Assembly: GCA_025736915.1 (NCBI GenBank)
Contig: CP107049.1
Location: 1,798,001-1,862,000, forward strand
DNA length: 64,000 nucleotides
Direction: 5' to 3'
From: Acinetobacter nosocomialis
GTDB lineage: Bacteria; Pseudomonadota; Gammaproteobacteria; Pseudomonadales; Moraxellaceae
Positions 37,481 to 46,319 of the stretch are shown here, one piece after another (position 1 is the first letter of the stretch; the number at the start of each line of letters is the position of its first letter). The notes beneath the pieces are model-generated. The model saw only the letters and a program-made list of their open reading frames with translations. It had not been told where the DNA came from and did not search any database. The position numbers and the translations under genes are program-made.

Positions 37481-39364
37481 TTAAACCGTGATATCAGCTA
37501 AGTTACCTTTCTGCTCAAGCCACTGCTTACGATCTGCCGAGCGTTTTTTTGCAAGCAATTTATCGAGTAAACCTGCTGTTAAATGTACATCGTCTAAATC
37601 CAGCTGTACTAAACGACGTGTATTCGGATCCATCGTTGTTTCACGAAGCTGAATCGCGTTCATTTCACCCAATCCTTTGAATCGGGTAATTTGCGGATTA
37701 CGGTTACCTTTAACATTTTTCAAAATGGCTTCAAGCTCATCATCATCAAGCGCGTAATAAACATCTTTACCAATGTCGATACGGAACAATGGTGGCATTG
37801 CTACAAATAGATGACCTTCTTCGACCAAAGCAGGAAAATGTTTAACGAATAAAGCGCAAAGCAAAGTGGCAATGTGTAAACCATCCGAGTCGGCATCGGC
37901 CAAAATACAGATTTTGCCATAGCGTAGTTCTGATAAATCATCACTACCTGGATCTACACCAATCGCAATTGCAATATCGTGAACTTCTTGAGAAGCAAGT
38001 ACTTCATCTGAAGAAACTTCCCATGTATTTAAGATTTTTCCACGAATTGGCATGATGGCCTGAAAGTTTTTATCACGCGCCTGCTTGGCACTACCACCCG
38101 CCGAGTCACCCTCGACAATGAATAGCTCACTTTCTTCACGCGTTTGGCCGACACAGTCTGCCAACTTACCCGGTAAAGCTGGGCCAGAAACAATCTTTTT
38201 ACGCTCAACCTTTTTCGCGGCTTTTAAACGACGACCTGCTTTAGAAATCGCCATTTCCGCAAGTTGCATAGCAATTTCAGCATGTTGGTTGAGCCAGAGT
38301 GCAAAGGCATCTTTAGCAATATTTAAAACAATATTTGATGCTTCACGACTTGAAAGACGCTCTTTGGTTTGACCAGAGAATTGTGGTTCTTGGAACTTGA
38401 GCGACAAGATATAGTTCACGCCATCCCAAACATCTTCTGCCGAAAGTTTAAGATTACGCGGTAACAAGTTACGCAATTCACAGAACTCACGTAATGCCTC
38501 GGTCACGCCTGAACGTAAACCGTTCACATGCGTACCACCTTGTGCGGTCGGAATCAAGTTGACGTAACTTTCTTGAACCTGCTCACCGCCTTCTACATTC
38601 CAGCAAATCGCAAACTCACAGGCTGCGCGATCTGCTTGTCCACTACTTACAAATGCAGGGTTTGGCAAAATTTCGCGGTCTTGTAATTCATCCATCAAAT
38701 AATCGACAAGGCCATTTTCAAATTGCCATTCGATTTTTTCATCATTAATTTGATCGATATAAGTAATTTTTAAACCAGCTGCTAAAACAGCTTTCGCTTT
38801 TAAATTATGTTTGAGTGCTTTTAACGCAAATTTTGGACTATCAAAATATTTAGCTTCGGGCCAGAAACGTACCGTTGTACCAGTTGCGCGTTTTGGTGCT
38901 TTGCCTTCTAGCACTGCCAAAGGCGCAACAGGTTCACCTTGCTCAAAAGCCATCTGGTATAAATTACCCTGACGCTGAACTTCTACCTCAACACGAGTTG
39001 ATAAAGCATTTACAACCGAAATCCCCACGCCATGCAAACCACCTGAAAACTGATAGTTATCAGTACTGAATTTACCACCAGCATGCAGCTTGGTTAAAAT
39101 GATTTCGATACCACTTTGGCCATATTCAGGGTGAATATCGACTGGCATACCACGGCCATTATCTTCAACCGACAATGAACCATCTTTATAAACCGTGACA
39201 CAGATTTTGTCGGCATGACCAGCTAATGCTTCATCGACAGCATTATCAATAACTTCTTGGGCTAAATGGTTAGGTCGAGCCGTATCGGTATACATTCCCG
39301 GACGACGACGAACAGGGTCTAAACCAGAAAGGACTTCAAGCGATTGAGCCGTATATTGTGTCAC
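37481..39364 (-). CDS. parE: DNA topoisomerase IV subunit B
   Basis: ATPase subunit of the decatenating type II topoisomerase. GHKL ATPase motifs (EVIDNAVDEALAG, EDNGRGMPVDIH, HAGGKF, GLHGVGISVVNAL), transducer domain, and the TOPRIM block EGDSAGGSAKQARD with LADADSDGLHI. 627 residues is the ParE rather than GyrB length. The quinolone-related region reads PIRGKILNTWEVSSDE. yqiA lies 14 bases upstream in the same direction, as in E. coli. Confidence 0.96.
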   Translation of the reverse strand: MTQYTAQSLEVLSGLDPVRRRPGMYTDTARPNHLAQEVIDNAVDEALAGHADKICVTVYKDGSLSVEDNGRGMPVDIHPEYGQSGIEIILTKLHAGGKFSTDNYQFSGGLHGVGISVVNALSTRVEVEVQRQGNLYQMAFEQGEPVAPLAVLEGKAPKRATGTTVRFWPEAKYFDSPKFALKALKHNLKAKAVLAAGLKITYIDQINDEKIEWQFENGLVDYLMDELQDREILPNPAFVSSGQADRAACEFAICWNVEGGEQVQESYVNLIPTAQGGTHVNGLRSGVTEALREFCELRNLLPRNLKLSAEDVWDGVNYILSLKFQEPQFSGQTKERLSSREASNIVLNIAKDAFALWLNQHAEIAMQLAEMAISKAGRRLKAAKKVERKKIVSGPALPGKLADCVGQTREESELFIVEGDSAGGSAKQARDKNFQAIMPIRGKILNTWEVSSDEVLASQEVHDIAIAIGVDPGSDDLSELRYGKICILADADSDGLHIATLLCALFVKHFPALVEEGHLFVAMPPLFRIDIGKDVYYALDDDELEAILKNVKGNRNPQITRFKGLGEMNAIQLRETTMDPNTRRLVQLDLDDVHLTAGLLDKLLAKKRSADRKQWLEQKGNLADITV

Positions 39365-39378
39365 GTTGTACGTTTTCC

Positions 39379-39960
39379 TTATTTGATGGTGTGCGCAAAG
39401 AATTCGATCACTAAGGGTAATTTTTCTTCAAAATCTTCCATGGCATGATTGCCATGAGCATCCGTCAAAATCAATGAGGATGGTGTTGCAGCACTATAAT
39501 AGCGTTGTGCTTGACGATAATCCAAAATTTCGTCGCCTTGTTGCAATAAGACGAGTATTTTGTCAGCATTTTCAGGTTGTTTCAGTTCCAGTTGTTCTAA
39601 CTGTCGTAACTGAACATGATCAATTGACCATTGATCATTCACCTTATAAGGCATGCTTTCAACTTGGAAGAGCTCATCAAACAACTTCCATGGTTGCATA
39701 GCAGGGTTAATCAGTACAGCCGGAACATTATATTTCGCGACAAAATATGTCGCAAAAAACCCACCAAGGCTACTGCCGACTAAAGCCACATCTTGTAAAG
39801 ACTCTATTAGCTCTGAAACTTGCTCTACAACCTGATCTGGAGATCTATTTAAATCTGGCAAATGTACATTTATGCCCAATTCGCTACAATATTGCTTAAG
39901 GCTCAGCCCTTTAATCGAAGAAGAGCTGCTATTAAAGCCATGGAGGTAGATAATATTCAT
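39379..39960 (-). CDS. yqiA: YqiA/YcfP-type esterase
   Basis: A 193-residue alpha/beta hydrolase: IIYLHGFNSSSSSIKG at the N-terminus, nucleophile VGSSLGGFFATY, LINPAMQPW, and a C-terminal histidine in THGNHAMEDF-like sequence. E. coli YqiA hydrolyses palmitoyl-CoA and short esters; here the natural substrate is unknown. It is in an operon with parE, as in E. coli, 14 bases upstream. Confidence 0.88.
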   Translation of the reverse strand: MNIIYLHGFNSSSSSIKGLSLKQYCSELGINVHLPDLNRSPDQVVEQVSELIESLQDVALVGSSLGGFFATYFVAKYNVPAVLINPAMQPWKLFDELFQVESMPYKVNDQWSIDHVQLRQLEQLELKQPENADKILVLLQQGDEILDYRQAQRYYSAATPSSLILTDAHGNHAMEDFEEKLPLVIEFFAHTIK

Positions 39961-40171
39961 ATATTTCCCTCTTAAATTGAGAATAAACTCACATTTTTGT
40001 TCTCAGTTTGTATATAAAAACACTATTGTCAGACAAGAAAAACGACTCAACTTACCATTCATCAGTATTTTAAAAACATGTGTTATTTAAACTACTAAGA
40101 TGGAAACGTTAGCTGCCGTTCATAAAAAGTACAGCTTAAAACGTCGGTTATAACGTAAATGGGGAAAAGAT

Positions 40172-41515
40172 ATGCCGAGCTTAACACCGTTACATGAAAC
40201 TTATTGTAAATGGGATCGTACGCCACCGAGTCAGGCCGACGTACTAGAAGGTTTAGCTCAACTGTTCAGCACCAGCTTAAATGGTGTACATGAATTAATA
40301 CAAGTCATTAATATTGAAGTGTTAAAAAATGCTTTTGGTATTAGTGCCCAAAATGCGAATAATTTCCAAAAACGCCCTTCTGTGCAAAAGGTATATCAGT
40401 TTTCTTATGGTGCCTTACAAAAGTATGGACGTTATTTTTTAGCGCCTGGTTTGCGTCGTATTATTGAAAAATTCCCGACCCTTCACGAGAAACCATTAAC
40501 ACCAAGTCTTCATTTTTTGGTGGGCATTTTAAATGGTATTTTTGGAGACTATTTACTTAAACAACATAGTCCCCTTGCCTTACCCATGGTGCTATACGAC
40601 CACTACGGTGCAATCCAACAAGGCGAACTTGCAGGACGTATTGTGATTTTGGTTCATGGTTTGTGTATGAACCATCTGACTTGGTCAAATGCACACTATG
40701 GCGGCATTGGTGAGCGTCTGTTAGCGCAACGTGACCACAACACCATGCTGTATTTAAACTACAATACAGGTCGCCGCATTTCAGCCAATGGCCGCAGTTT
40801 TTCAAATTTATTAGAAGATTTGGTACAACGTAATCCAAGAATTACCAGTATTGATATCATTGGTCATAGTATGGGTGGACTGGTTTCTCGTAGTGCGCTG
40901 TTTTACGGCAAACAGAATATGTATCAATGGATTCATATGGTCGAGAACCTTGTCTGTATTGGTTCTCCACACCATGGTGCAGTACTTGAGCGCTTTGGCT
41001 TTGCTATACAAGATAAACTTGGGGCATTCCCTTTTGTCGGATTACTGGGCCAGTTAGTTAATATCCGTAGTAATGGCATTTTAGACCTACGCCACGGTAG
41101 TGTTCGTGACGATGACTGGGAGTATATGGATGCCCGTATCGGCATGATGGATGATAACCGTGCTCCGGCTCCTCTACCTTCCCATATCAATACCTTTTTA
41201 GTGGCAGGAACACTCGAGTTTGAAAAGGTGCGTAATAAAGCGCTTACCGTGATTGGCGATTACTTAGTGAGTGTGAAAAGCGCACTGGGTGAGCATCCAA
41301 ATCCACGTTTTCAGCTTAAAGTTCCAGATTCTCATAAAGCCGTGTTTTATGGCTTAAATCACTTTGAAATTCAGTATCACTCGAGTGTTGCTGAACAGAT
41401 TACTCGCTGGTTATATCCTCATGTAAATGATTATGTGCAAGACGGTATTCAAACCCATATTATTGATATGCCGAACTATACGCTCGAAGATTTGGAAGGA
41501 ATTGTAGAGACGTAA
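40172..41515 (+). CDS. Lipase/esterase-like alpha/beta hydrolase
   Basis: A 447-residue protein. Residues 1-130 are helical without a known domain; about 150-340 form an alpha/beta hydrolase with the oxyanion segment IVILVHGLCMNHLTW and the nucleophile elbow DIIGHSMGGLVSRSA, then VCIGSPHHGAVLE, which resembles PGAP1- and triacylglycerol-lipase-type enzymes. A histidine in GLNHFEIQ may complete the triad. No signal peptide. AAAAGA and a rather weak ribosome-binding region precede the ATG. A single-gene unit ending in a strong terminator. Confidence 0.85.
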   Translation: MPSLTPLHETYCKWDRTPPSQADVLEGLAQLFSTSLNGVHELIQVINIEVLKNAFGISAQNANNFQKRPSVQKVYQFSYGALQKYGRYFLAPGLRRIIEKFPTLHEKPLTPSLHFLVGILNGIFGDYLLKQHSPLALPMVLYDHYGAIQQGELAGRIVILVHGLCMNHLTWSNAHYGGIGERLLAQRDHNTMLYLNYNTGRRISANGRSFSNLLEDLVQRNPRITSIDIIGHSMGGLVSRSALFYGKQNMYQWIHMVENLVCIGSPHHGAVLERFGFAIQDKLGAFPFVGLLGQLVNIRSNGILDLRHGSVRDDDWEYMDARIGMMDDNRAPAPLPSHINTFLVAGTLEFEKVRNKALTVIGDYLVSVKSALGEHPNPRFQLKVPDSHKAVFYGLNHFEIQYHSSVAEQITRWLYPHVNDYVQDGIQTHIIDMPNYTLEDLEGIVET

Positions 41516-41519
41516 ATAG

Positions 41520-41545
41520 AGCCCAACTTTTGTTGGGCTTCTTCT
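41520..41545 (+). terminator. Terminator of the lipase-like gene
   Basis: AGCCCAAC, TTTT, GTTGGGCT, then TTCTTCT. It shares its stem sequence with the terminators at 44519 and 52801. Confidence 0.85.
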
Positions 41546-41628
41546 AAATTGTATAGTTTACAATCATTTAAATCTGTCATAAGTTTTATATTTAGAAAGA
41601 TTTTAAATCCTCGCAATTATTCTTTTTA

Positions 41629-42273
41629 TTATTCACAAGCTTTCTTGATTATTTTATTAAAGTATAAACTATCACCATTTTTATCAACATCTGCTAACAT
41701 GGCTACTAAATGTAGCTGTCCTTGCTCATCAAAATATGATCTTTCTTGAAATGAGTTATATATAGCAACATCGATTGGAACATTATTAAATTCTTTATTT
41801 TTTAAATCAACGATCATTTTTTTATTTTTATTAAACAATTTTCTAGCATAAATAAGATTCCGTTTAGAGTCACTTTCAATTAGACAATTATTATTTTTAT
41901 CTAAAGCAATAAATTCTTTAGTCTGATCTTTTTCTGTTTTACTTATAAAAAAGTGATATTGACATGGTGAGCCACAACTACCATAAGCATGAAAAATATT
42001 TTCATTTACTTTATCAACCTCCGGGTATCTCATGTCTCTTAAAATAAAATTAGTTTTATTATCAGTGTTTTTTACGACATCACAATATTCTTGATCATGC
42101 CCTTTACATTTCAATTCAACATTAAATGTCTCTTTTGCATAGATGGCTGAACAAATAATTAATCCAAAAAAAGTAAAAGCCAATATAGTTAGCTTCTTAA
42201 TATAAAAAAAGTAAAATTTTATAATTTTATTTTTTAAATATTTAAGCAGGTTTATATTTTTCTCTATAACCAT
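41629..42273 (-). CDS. Exported protein of the T6SS island, paralogue of the next gene (putative immunity)
   Basis: About 214 residues from the ATG at 42273. The N-terminus is long and basic, then hydrophobic (LTILAFTFFGLIICSAIYA), so it is exported or anchored. The rest aligns with the product of 42415-42975: both share the CGSPC motif, EFIA(L/V)D..NNCLIESDS, IYARKLF and IVDLK.KEF. No known domain. Very AT-rich, last gene of the island's minus-strand series. An orphan immunity role is inferred from position and export; there is no direct evidence for binding a toxin. Confidence 0.6.
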   Translation of the reverse strand: MVIEKNINLLKYLKNKIIKFYFFYIKKLTILAFTFFGLIICSAIYAKETFNVELKCKGHDQEYCDVVKNTDNKTNFILRDMRYPEVDKVNENIFHAYGSCGSPCQYHFFISKTEKDQTKEFIALDKNNNCLIESDSKRNLIYARKLFNKNKKMIVDLKNKEFNNVPIDVAIYNSFQERSYFDEQGQLHLVAMLADVDKNGDSLYFNKIIKKACE

Positions 42274-42286
42274 GAACACTAATCTC

Positions 42287-42427
42287 TCAATCATCAAAAG
42301 ACTCAATTTTCCATCCAGAAATTAATTCTGATACTAATTTTTTAACACTTATACTAGACTTAATAAGAAAATTAGTATTTCCATCAATTAAAGGCACTAA
42401 ATAAATTATTTCACTTAACTTCCACAA
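42287..42427 (-). pseudogene. Possible C-terminal gene remnant
   Basis: An open stretch of 46 codons in another frame runs from the end of the 42415 gene to a TGA at 42287, encoding a protein-like sequence (for example VKKLVSELISGWKIESFDD at its end). It has no proper start or signal. It may be a leftover 3' end of a lost gene. I could not match it to another protein in the window. Confidence 0.3.
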
Positions 42428-42975
42428 GGATTTTTTATTTTCTTTTTAACCAATATTTCCCCATAATCATTTGCAATTAAATTTAAACTACCATCAGGTG
42501 AGAAAAAACTTTCCCCTTTAAAATAACTATAATAATCAAACCGTTGCAATAAACCACTAAATTCTTTGGTTTTTAAATCGACAATTTTTCTAGGCTTATT
42601 TGTAAACAATTTTCTAGCATAAATAACTTTTTTCTGACTATCACTTTCAATTAAACAATTATTTTTATTATCAACAGCAATAAATTCGTCTGTAGAATCC
42701 TCTTTATTTTGACTATAGAAAAGCGTAACTAAACATGGAGACCCACAAGATGTTTTCACTTTATATAAGTTTTTATTTATTCTTGAAATATTTAAAAGTT
42801 TGACATCTTTTATAACTATTTCATTCTTACTATTTATAGTTCTCAAAATGTCACAATTAGAACTATATTCATCCTTACATTTTGCAGAAACTACAAAAGT
42901 ATCATCATTTGCATATATATTAAAACTAAAAATAATTCCGCTTAATAAAAAAATTGATATAAAAGTCTTTTTCAT
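42415..42975 (-). CDS. Exported protein of the T6SS island (putative immunity)
   Basis: A 186-residue periplasmic protein from the ATG at 42975 (AGGA 7 bases upstream; the frame is open to 43023). Signal peptide ends IYAND. Paralogous to the preceding gene product along almost its full length, with the same CGSPC motif and CLIESDS block, but with a different last 40 residues (SGLLQRFDYYSYFKGESF). Four or more cysteines suggest disulfides. No recognised family. Putative orphan immunity gene by context. Confidence 0.65.
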   Translation of the reverse strand: MKKTFISIFLLSGIIFSFNIYANDDTFVVSAKCKDEYSSNCDILRTINSKNEIVIKDVKLLNISRINKNLYKVKTSCGSPCLVTLFYSQNKEDSTDEFIAVDNKNNCLIESDSQKKVIYARKLFTNKPRKIVDLKTKEFSGLLQRFDYYSYFKGESFFSPDGSLNLIANDYGEILVKKKIKNPCGS

Positions 42976-43236
42976 ATTAAATCCTGTAACTTCCGTTATT
43001 TTTCGTTTAAATATTTCAATCATATTCTATCCTATAGCTACTTCCATAAATATCTTCATCACTTAAGTATTAAAACCTTCATCTTAGATATGCCGAGCCA
43101 TATGCTTAAATGTTAACAATGAACTGTAAAGATATATAAAAAGTGAACTTATGTTGGGTTTTTTTAAAACTTTAAATCTTTTCTTATTTTTTCAAATATT
43201 AAAAAATAGAAAAGGTTATAAAGAACCCTATATCAA

Positions 43237-43590
43237 TTATTTATCCTTATAAAATAGATTATTTTTGATATCTAAAACTTCATCGGAATAAAGATAATAT
43301 TTTCCTTTCTTAAAGACTACTTTTCCTAACTTTTCACCACTTTGAACTTTAAAGAAATATAGTTCGTTATTTTTCTCTTTCACTTTACATATATAAGATT
43401 TATCAACCTGAAAGCCAGCAACAGAATACTCACACTTTTTGGGTGTTAGCGTTAAAACCGATTCTATCGTCGCAACATTACCACCCGGCAACTCTTCTGA
43501 ACTATAATAATGATAAGTACCATTCCACTTATCTGCATTTGCAAATGTGGTAACAGAAAGAGCCAGCAATAATAAACAAAATTTTTTCAT
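43237..43590 (-). CDS. Small periplasmic protein of the T6SS island
   Basis: A 117-residue protein with a signal peptide ending FANAD, then WNGTYHYYSSEELPGGN, beta-rich, with two cysteines (KKCEYSV and SYICKV). It resembles a small lipocalin-like/DUF5991-type protein, but I am not sure of the family. GC is closer to the core than its neighbours. Putative immunity or accessory protein by location. Confidence 0.6.
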   Translation of the reverse strand: MKKFCLLLLALSVTTFANADKWNGTYHYYSSEELPGGNVATIESVLTLTPKKCEYSVAGFQVDKSYICKVKEKNNELYFFKVQSGEKLGKVVFKKGKYYLYSDEVLDIKNNLFYKDK

Positions 43591-43672
43591 TTAATTAACT
43601 TATAAATAATCAAGTCAAACTATTATAACCAAATTACAATACAATAAAATATTTTATTATTTAAGCTCTTCA

Positions 43673-43846
43673 TTATTTTATAATTTTTTCAGTAGACTTA
43701 ACAAATTTATTGTTATTTACTTTGTATACTTGTGAAGAATTTGCATAATAATTCTCAATTACATATTGGATACTATGCAAGCTTAAGCCTAATAAATATA
43801 CAGAAATTAATTTTTCAAATTTAATCGTTTTATCATAATTAATCTC
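43673..43846 (-). pseudogene. Out-of-frame 3' extension of the 43839 gene
   Basis: Right after the 43839 gene, another frame stays open for 57 codons to a TAA at 43673 and reads like protein (KFEKLISVYLLGLSLH, then VYKVNNNKFVKSTEKIIK). It has no start codon of its own. A single inserted base near 43845 would join it to the upstream gene, so it may be the frameshifted C-terminus. Confidence 0.35.
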
Positions 43847-44372
43847 CCTTATACCAATCCCCTACTTTATAATAGCTCATACTAACTGAAGTATTATTTT
43901 TTAAATAATTATTTAATACAGATCTGGCTTCATCATATTCTCCATTTTTTGCACAACTCAAAGATACTTTGGAATTTTCTCCTTCTTTTTGGGGTGAATT
44001 TACTTTTCTGAAATAAGAAAATGAACTTTTATCATTATATGCAATCCATATTTCATCTCTATCTTTCTTATAATATGCACGGTAAATATAATAATTGTTT
44101 TTATTATATGAAACTTTAGAACATTCACCTATTGACATCCATTGATTATTCTTTGGGTTTAATTTCAATTGGTTTAATAGTTTCAAGCGATCTTGGGTCG
44201 CACTACTCTTTCCATATTCCCAAATATTTTCACATTCCACCTCTTCCAAAACCTTGAGAGATGTAGCAGATTTTTCACTCCAATACTTCATACACTCGCT
44301 CGTACTTTCTGCATATAAGCTTATACTGTTTAATAGAATATATGTACCCATTACTATCTTTAATACTTTCAT
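43839..44372 (-). CDS. Exported protein of the T6SS island (putative immunity, possibly truncated)
   Basis: A 177-residue protein with a signal peptide (ends LYAES). The mature part starts with a cysteine-bearing helix (ECMKYWSEKSATSLKVLEEVECENIW) and has three more cysteines. No family recognised. The frame stops at GDWYKGD, but a shifted frame continues for 57 codons (see the entry at 43673), so this may be a shortened version. Confidence 0.6.
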   Translation of the reverse strand: MKVLKIVMGTYILLNSISLYAESTSECMKYWSEKSATSLKVLEEVECENIWEYGKSSATQDRLKLLNQLKLNPKNNQWMSIGECSKVSYNKNNYYIYRAYYKKDRDEIWIAYNDKSSFSYFRKVNSPQKEGENSKVSLSCAKNGEYDEARSVLNNYLKNNTSVSMSYYKVGDWYKGD

Positions 44373-44379
44373 TATCAGT

Positions 44380-44514
44380 TTAGTCCTTGACTCTAAAGTT
44401 TACAAAATATGATTTTAAATCACTATCGATACCATCTTTAGAAAGAATATTGTTCTACCACAGTTTACTGATTTGAATTCTATTATCTTTTTCTTTAACA
44501 AGAATTTTAATAGC
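44380..44514 (-). pseudogene. Degenerate copy of the C-terminus of the SH3-domain gene
   Basis: A 45-codon stretch with one in-frame TAG (44455-44457) translates to KILVKEKDNRIQISKLW, stop, NNILSKDGIDSDLKSYFVNF. It aligns with KIIIKDKDKKIEIGKNN and FFPKNGIDGDKNELADFKIYY of the intact gene at 44583-45308, just upstream. This is a decayed paralogue, cut off at its 5' end. Confidence 0.65.
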
Positions 44515-44518
44515 TTAA

Positions 44519-44545
44519 TAAAGCCCAACTTACGTTGAGCTTTTT
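44519..44545 (-). terminator. Terminator-like hairpin after the SH3-domain gene
   Basis: AAGCCCAAC, TTAC, GTTGAGCTT with one mismatch, in a T/A-rich setting. It lies between the intact SH3-domain gene and its decayed copy; on the minus strand the T run after the stem is short. Confidence 0.5.
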
Positions 44546-44582
44546 CAAAAATCAATTACCTATCATAAAAGAAGAAAATATT

Positions 44583-45308
44583 TTAAATTTCAACCTTCCA
44601 AGCTTTATTAGCAACTACTTTTCCATTTTTTACATTTAAAACAATATTGTAAGCTGCTGCACCACCATTATTAAAAGTATTTAAAATATAAATATTATTA
44701 TTTAAATAATATATTTTAAAATCAGCAAGCTCGTTCTTGTCACCATCTATACCATTTTTAGGAAAAAAGTATTGCTCTATATTATTTTTACCAATTTCTA
44801 TTTTCTTATCTTTATCCTTAATTATGATTTTATCAAGTTGTAAAAAATCATTATTAGGTAAAGTACCATCAGTACCAAAGAACTTTTTATCATTAAAATA
44901 TTTATATTCACCTTTAAAAGTTTTATACAGTTTAGGATCTGAAATAGCTTTTTTTGCATACACTTCTACAATTATATTTTTATCACTATAGATAACCTTT
45001 TCTCTAGAATATTGAGATAGCTTAATAGAAGTGTAACCACTAAAATTATTTATTCTATTTTTATAGACAAATCCTGTTGCACCATTACTTGCATTAACTA
45101 AACAAAAATTATTAGTCTCTTCATCCATCACACAAGAAACAATTTCATTATTATTTAATTTGGATGTAACTTTCGAACTTAAACTTGAATTTTCCCTTAC
45201 ATTCACATACCCATCCTTATCTTGAATAAGACCAAAGTCAGCATGTAAAGCCTCAATAGATCCAATCATGAAAGCAGTAAAAACTATAAATTTAAGATAT
45301 TTAGTCAT
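44583..45308 (-). CDS. Exported SH3-domain protein of the T6SS island (putative immunity)
   Basis: A 241-residue protein with a signal peptide ending LHADF, a bacterial SH3-type segment at about 28-85 (GYVNVRENSSLSSKVTSKL, then GATGFVYKNRI) and a beta-rich C-terminal region without a known family. SH3b domains often bind peptidoglycan, which would suit protection against a cell-wall-attacking effector. A decayed paralogue follows it. Function inferred. Confidence 0.65.
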   Translation of the reverse strand: MTKYLKFIVFTAFMIGSIEALHADFGLIQDKDGYVNVRENSSLSSKVTSKLNNNEIVSCVMDEETNNFCLVNASNGATGFVYKNRINNFSGYTSIKLSQYSREKVIYSDKNIIVEVYAKKAISDPKLYKTFKGEYKYFNDKKFFGTDGTLPNNDFLQLDKIIIKDKDKKIEIGKNNIEQYFFPKNGIDGDKNELADFKIYYLNNNIYILNTFNNGGAAAYNIVLNVKNGKVVANKAWKVEI

Positions 45309-45395
45309 TCGGCATTAACTTTTATTAATAAGAAAATATTTTCAATATTACCAATTATTTAAAAAGCAGTAAAAATAATTTATATAAAATAATCT

Positions 45396-46196
45396 CTATT
45401 TCAAAAAATATGAATACATATCATTATTTTCAATTTTTGAAACAATATTTTTCTCACTCTTTCTCTTTTCAACAATATCTTTAATTAAAAAAGGTTTATT
45501 TTTATCAGGAATTAAGGAAAAAGAATATTGAATTGGAAACTTCTCATAATTAACCTTTCCAGTTGAAGTAAAATCTTCAGTTAGTTTTTGAAAGTCATAT
45601 ACTATTTGATATGACTTATCTTTTTTATTATACTTTATGGATGATAATTTTGTAAATTTCATTGAAGCGTCATTTAAACTTCTTAATTTAACATTTATTG
45701 ATAAAAATGATGGATTGTATATTCCTAAACTTTTTTTATTAAATACATATATATCACTTTTAAATTTTTTTGAATCATTATTGGACACAGGATTTGTATA
45801 ACTTTCAATTGAAAAAATAGAAATATTATTATCATTATAAATAATACTAGTACCAATTGCTCCAACATCTGAAATAACAAAAGGAAGTTTATACTGACTT
45901 TCCCCTAATAGAATTTTAGGTTGATAACTTATAAAGTAATAATTCTTTCCTTTTATTTCATTATTATTATTCAAAACCGGATTTAGTAAAACTGTAACTT
46001 CGCCATATGGAACAGTAATGATATTTTTTTTCAAATCTACATTTTTGCTGACATCAGTATATATAAAGGAAGAATTTAAAACACTCCGATACCCTAATTT
46101 GACATTTACTGGCTGATCTTGATTATTTTCTATATTAAACTCAGCATTAGCAGCATTAGTCCAAGCTAACATACCAATTAAAAAAAATTTAAACAT
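45396..46196 (-). CDS. Exported protein of the T6SS island (putative immunity)
   Basis: A 266-residue protein with a signal peptide ending NAEF. The mature part is predicted as beta-rich and polar (VNVKLGYRSVLNSSFIYTDVSKN), without cysteines and without a known family. Very low GC (Lys/Asn/Ile-rich). Flanked by gaps of 87 and 123 bases. Role inferred from position only. Confidence 0.6.
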   Translation of the reverse strand: MFKFFLIGMLAWTNAANAEFNIENNQDQPVNVKLGYRSVLNSSFIYTDVSKNVDLKKNIITVPYGEVTVLLNPVLNNNNEIKGKNYYFISYQPKILLGESQYKLPFVISDVGAIGTSIIYNDNNISIFSIESYTNPVSNNDSKKFKSDIYVFNKKSLGIYNPSFLSINVKLRSLNDASMKFTKLSSIKYNKKDKSYQIVYDFQKLTEDFTSTGKVNYEKFPIQYSFSLIPDKNKPFLIKDIVEKRKSEKNIVSKIENNDMYSYFLK

Positions 46197-46246
46197 GCAG
46201 TTTTCTCAGTTTACAAAAATATTAGCCTTTAAATTTAAAATTTACA

Positions 46247-46319
46247 TCAGTCAACTGAACATGCTAGTTTCATCTCTTTAAGATTATTATCTGTTGTATA
46301 ATTAATTGCTATATTTATT
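46247..46319 (-). pseudogene. Out-of-frame 3' extension of the 46320 gene
   Basis: If the run of seven A (minus strand, T7 at 46329-46335) were six, the 46320 gene would continue through NHSKINIAINYTTDNNLKEM to KLACSVD and stop at 46247. The extension is open and protein-like, so the present stop may be due to slippage or mutation in the run. Confidence 0.4.
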
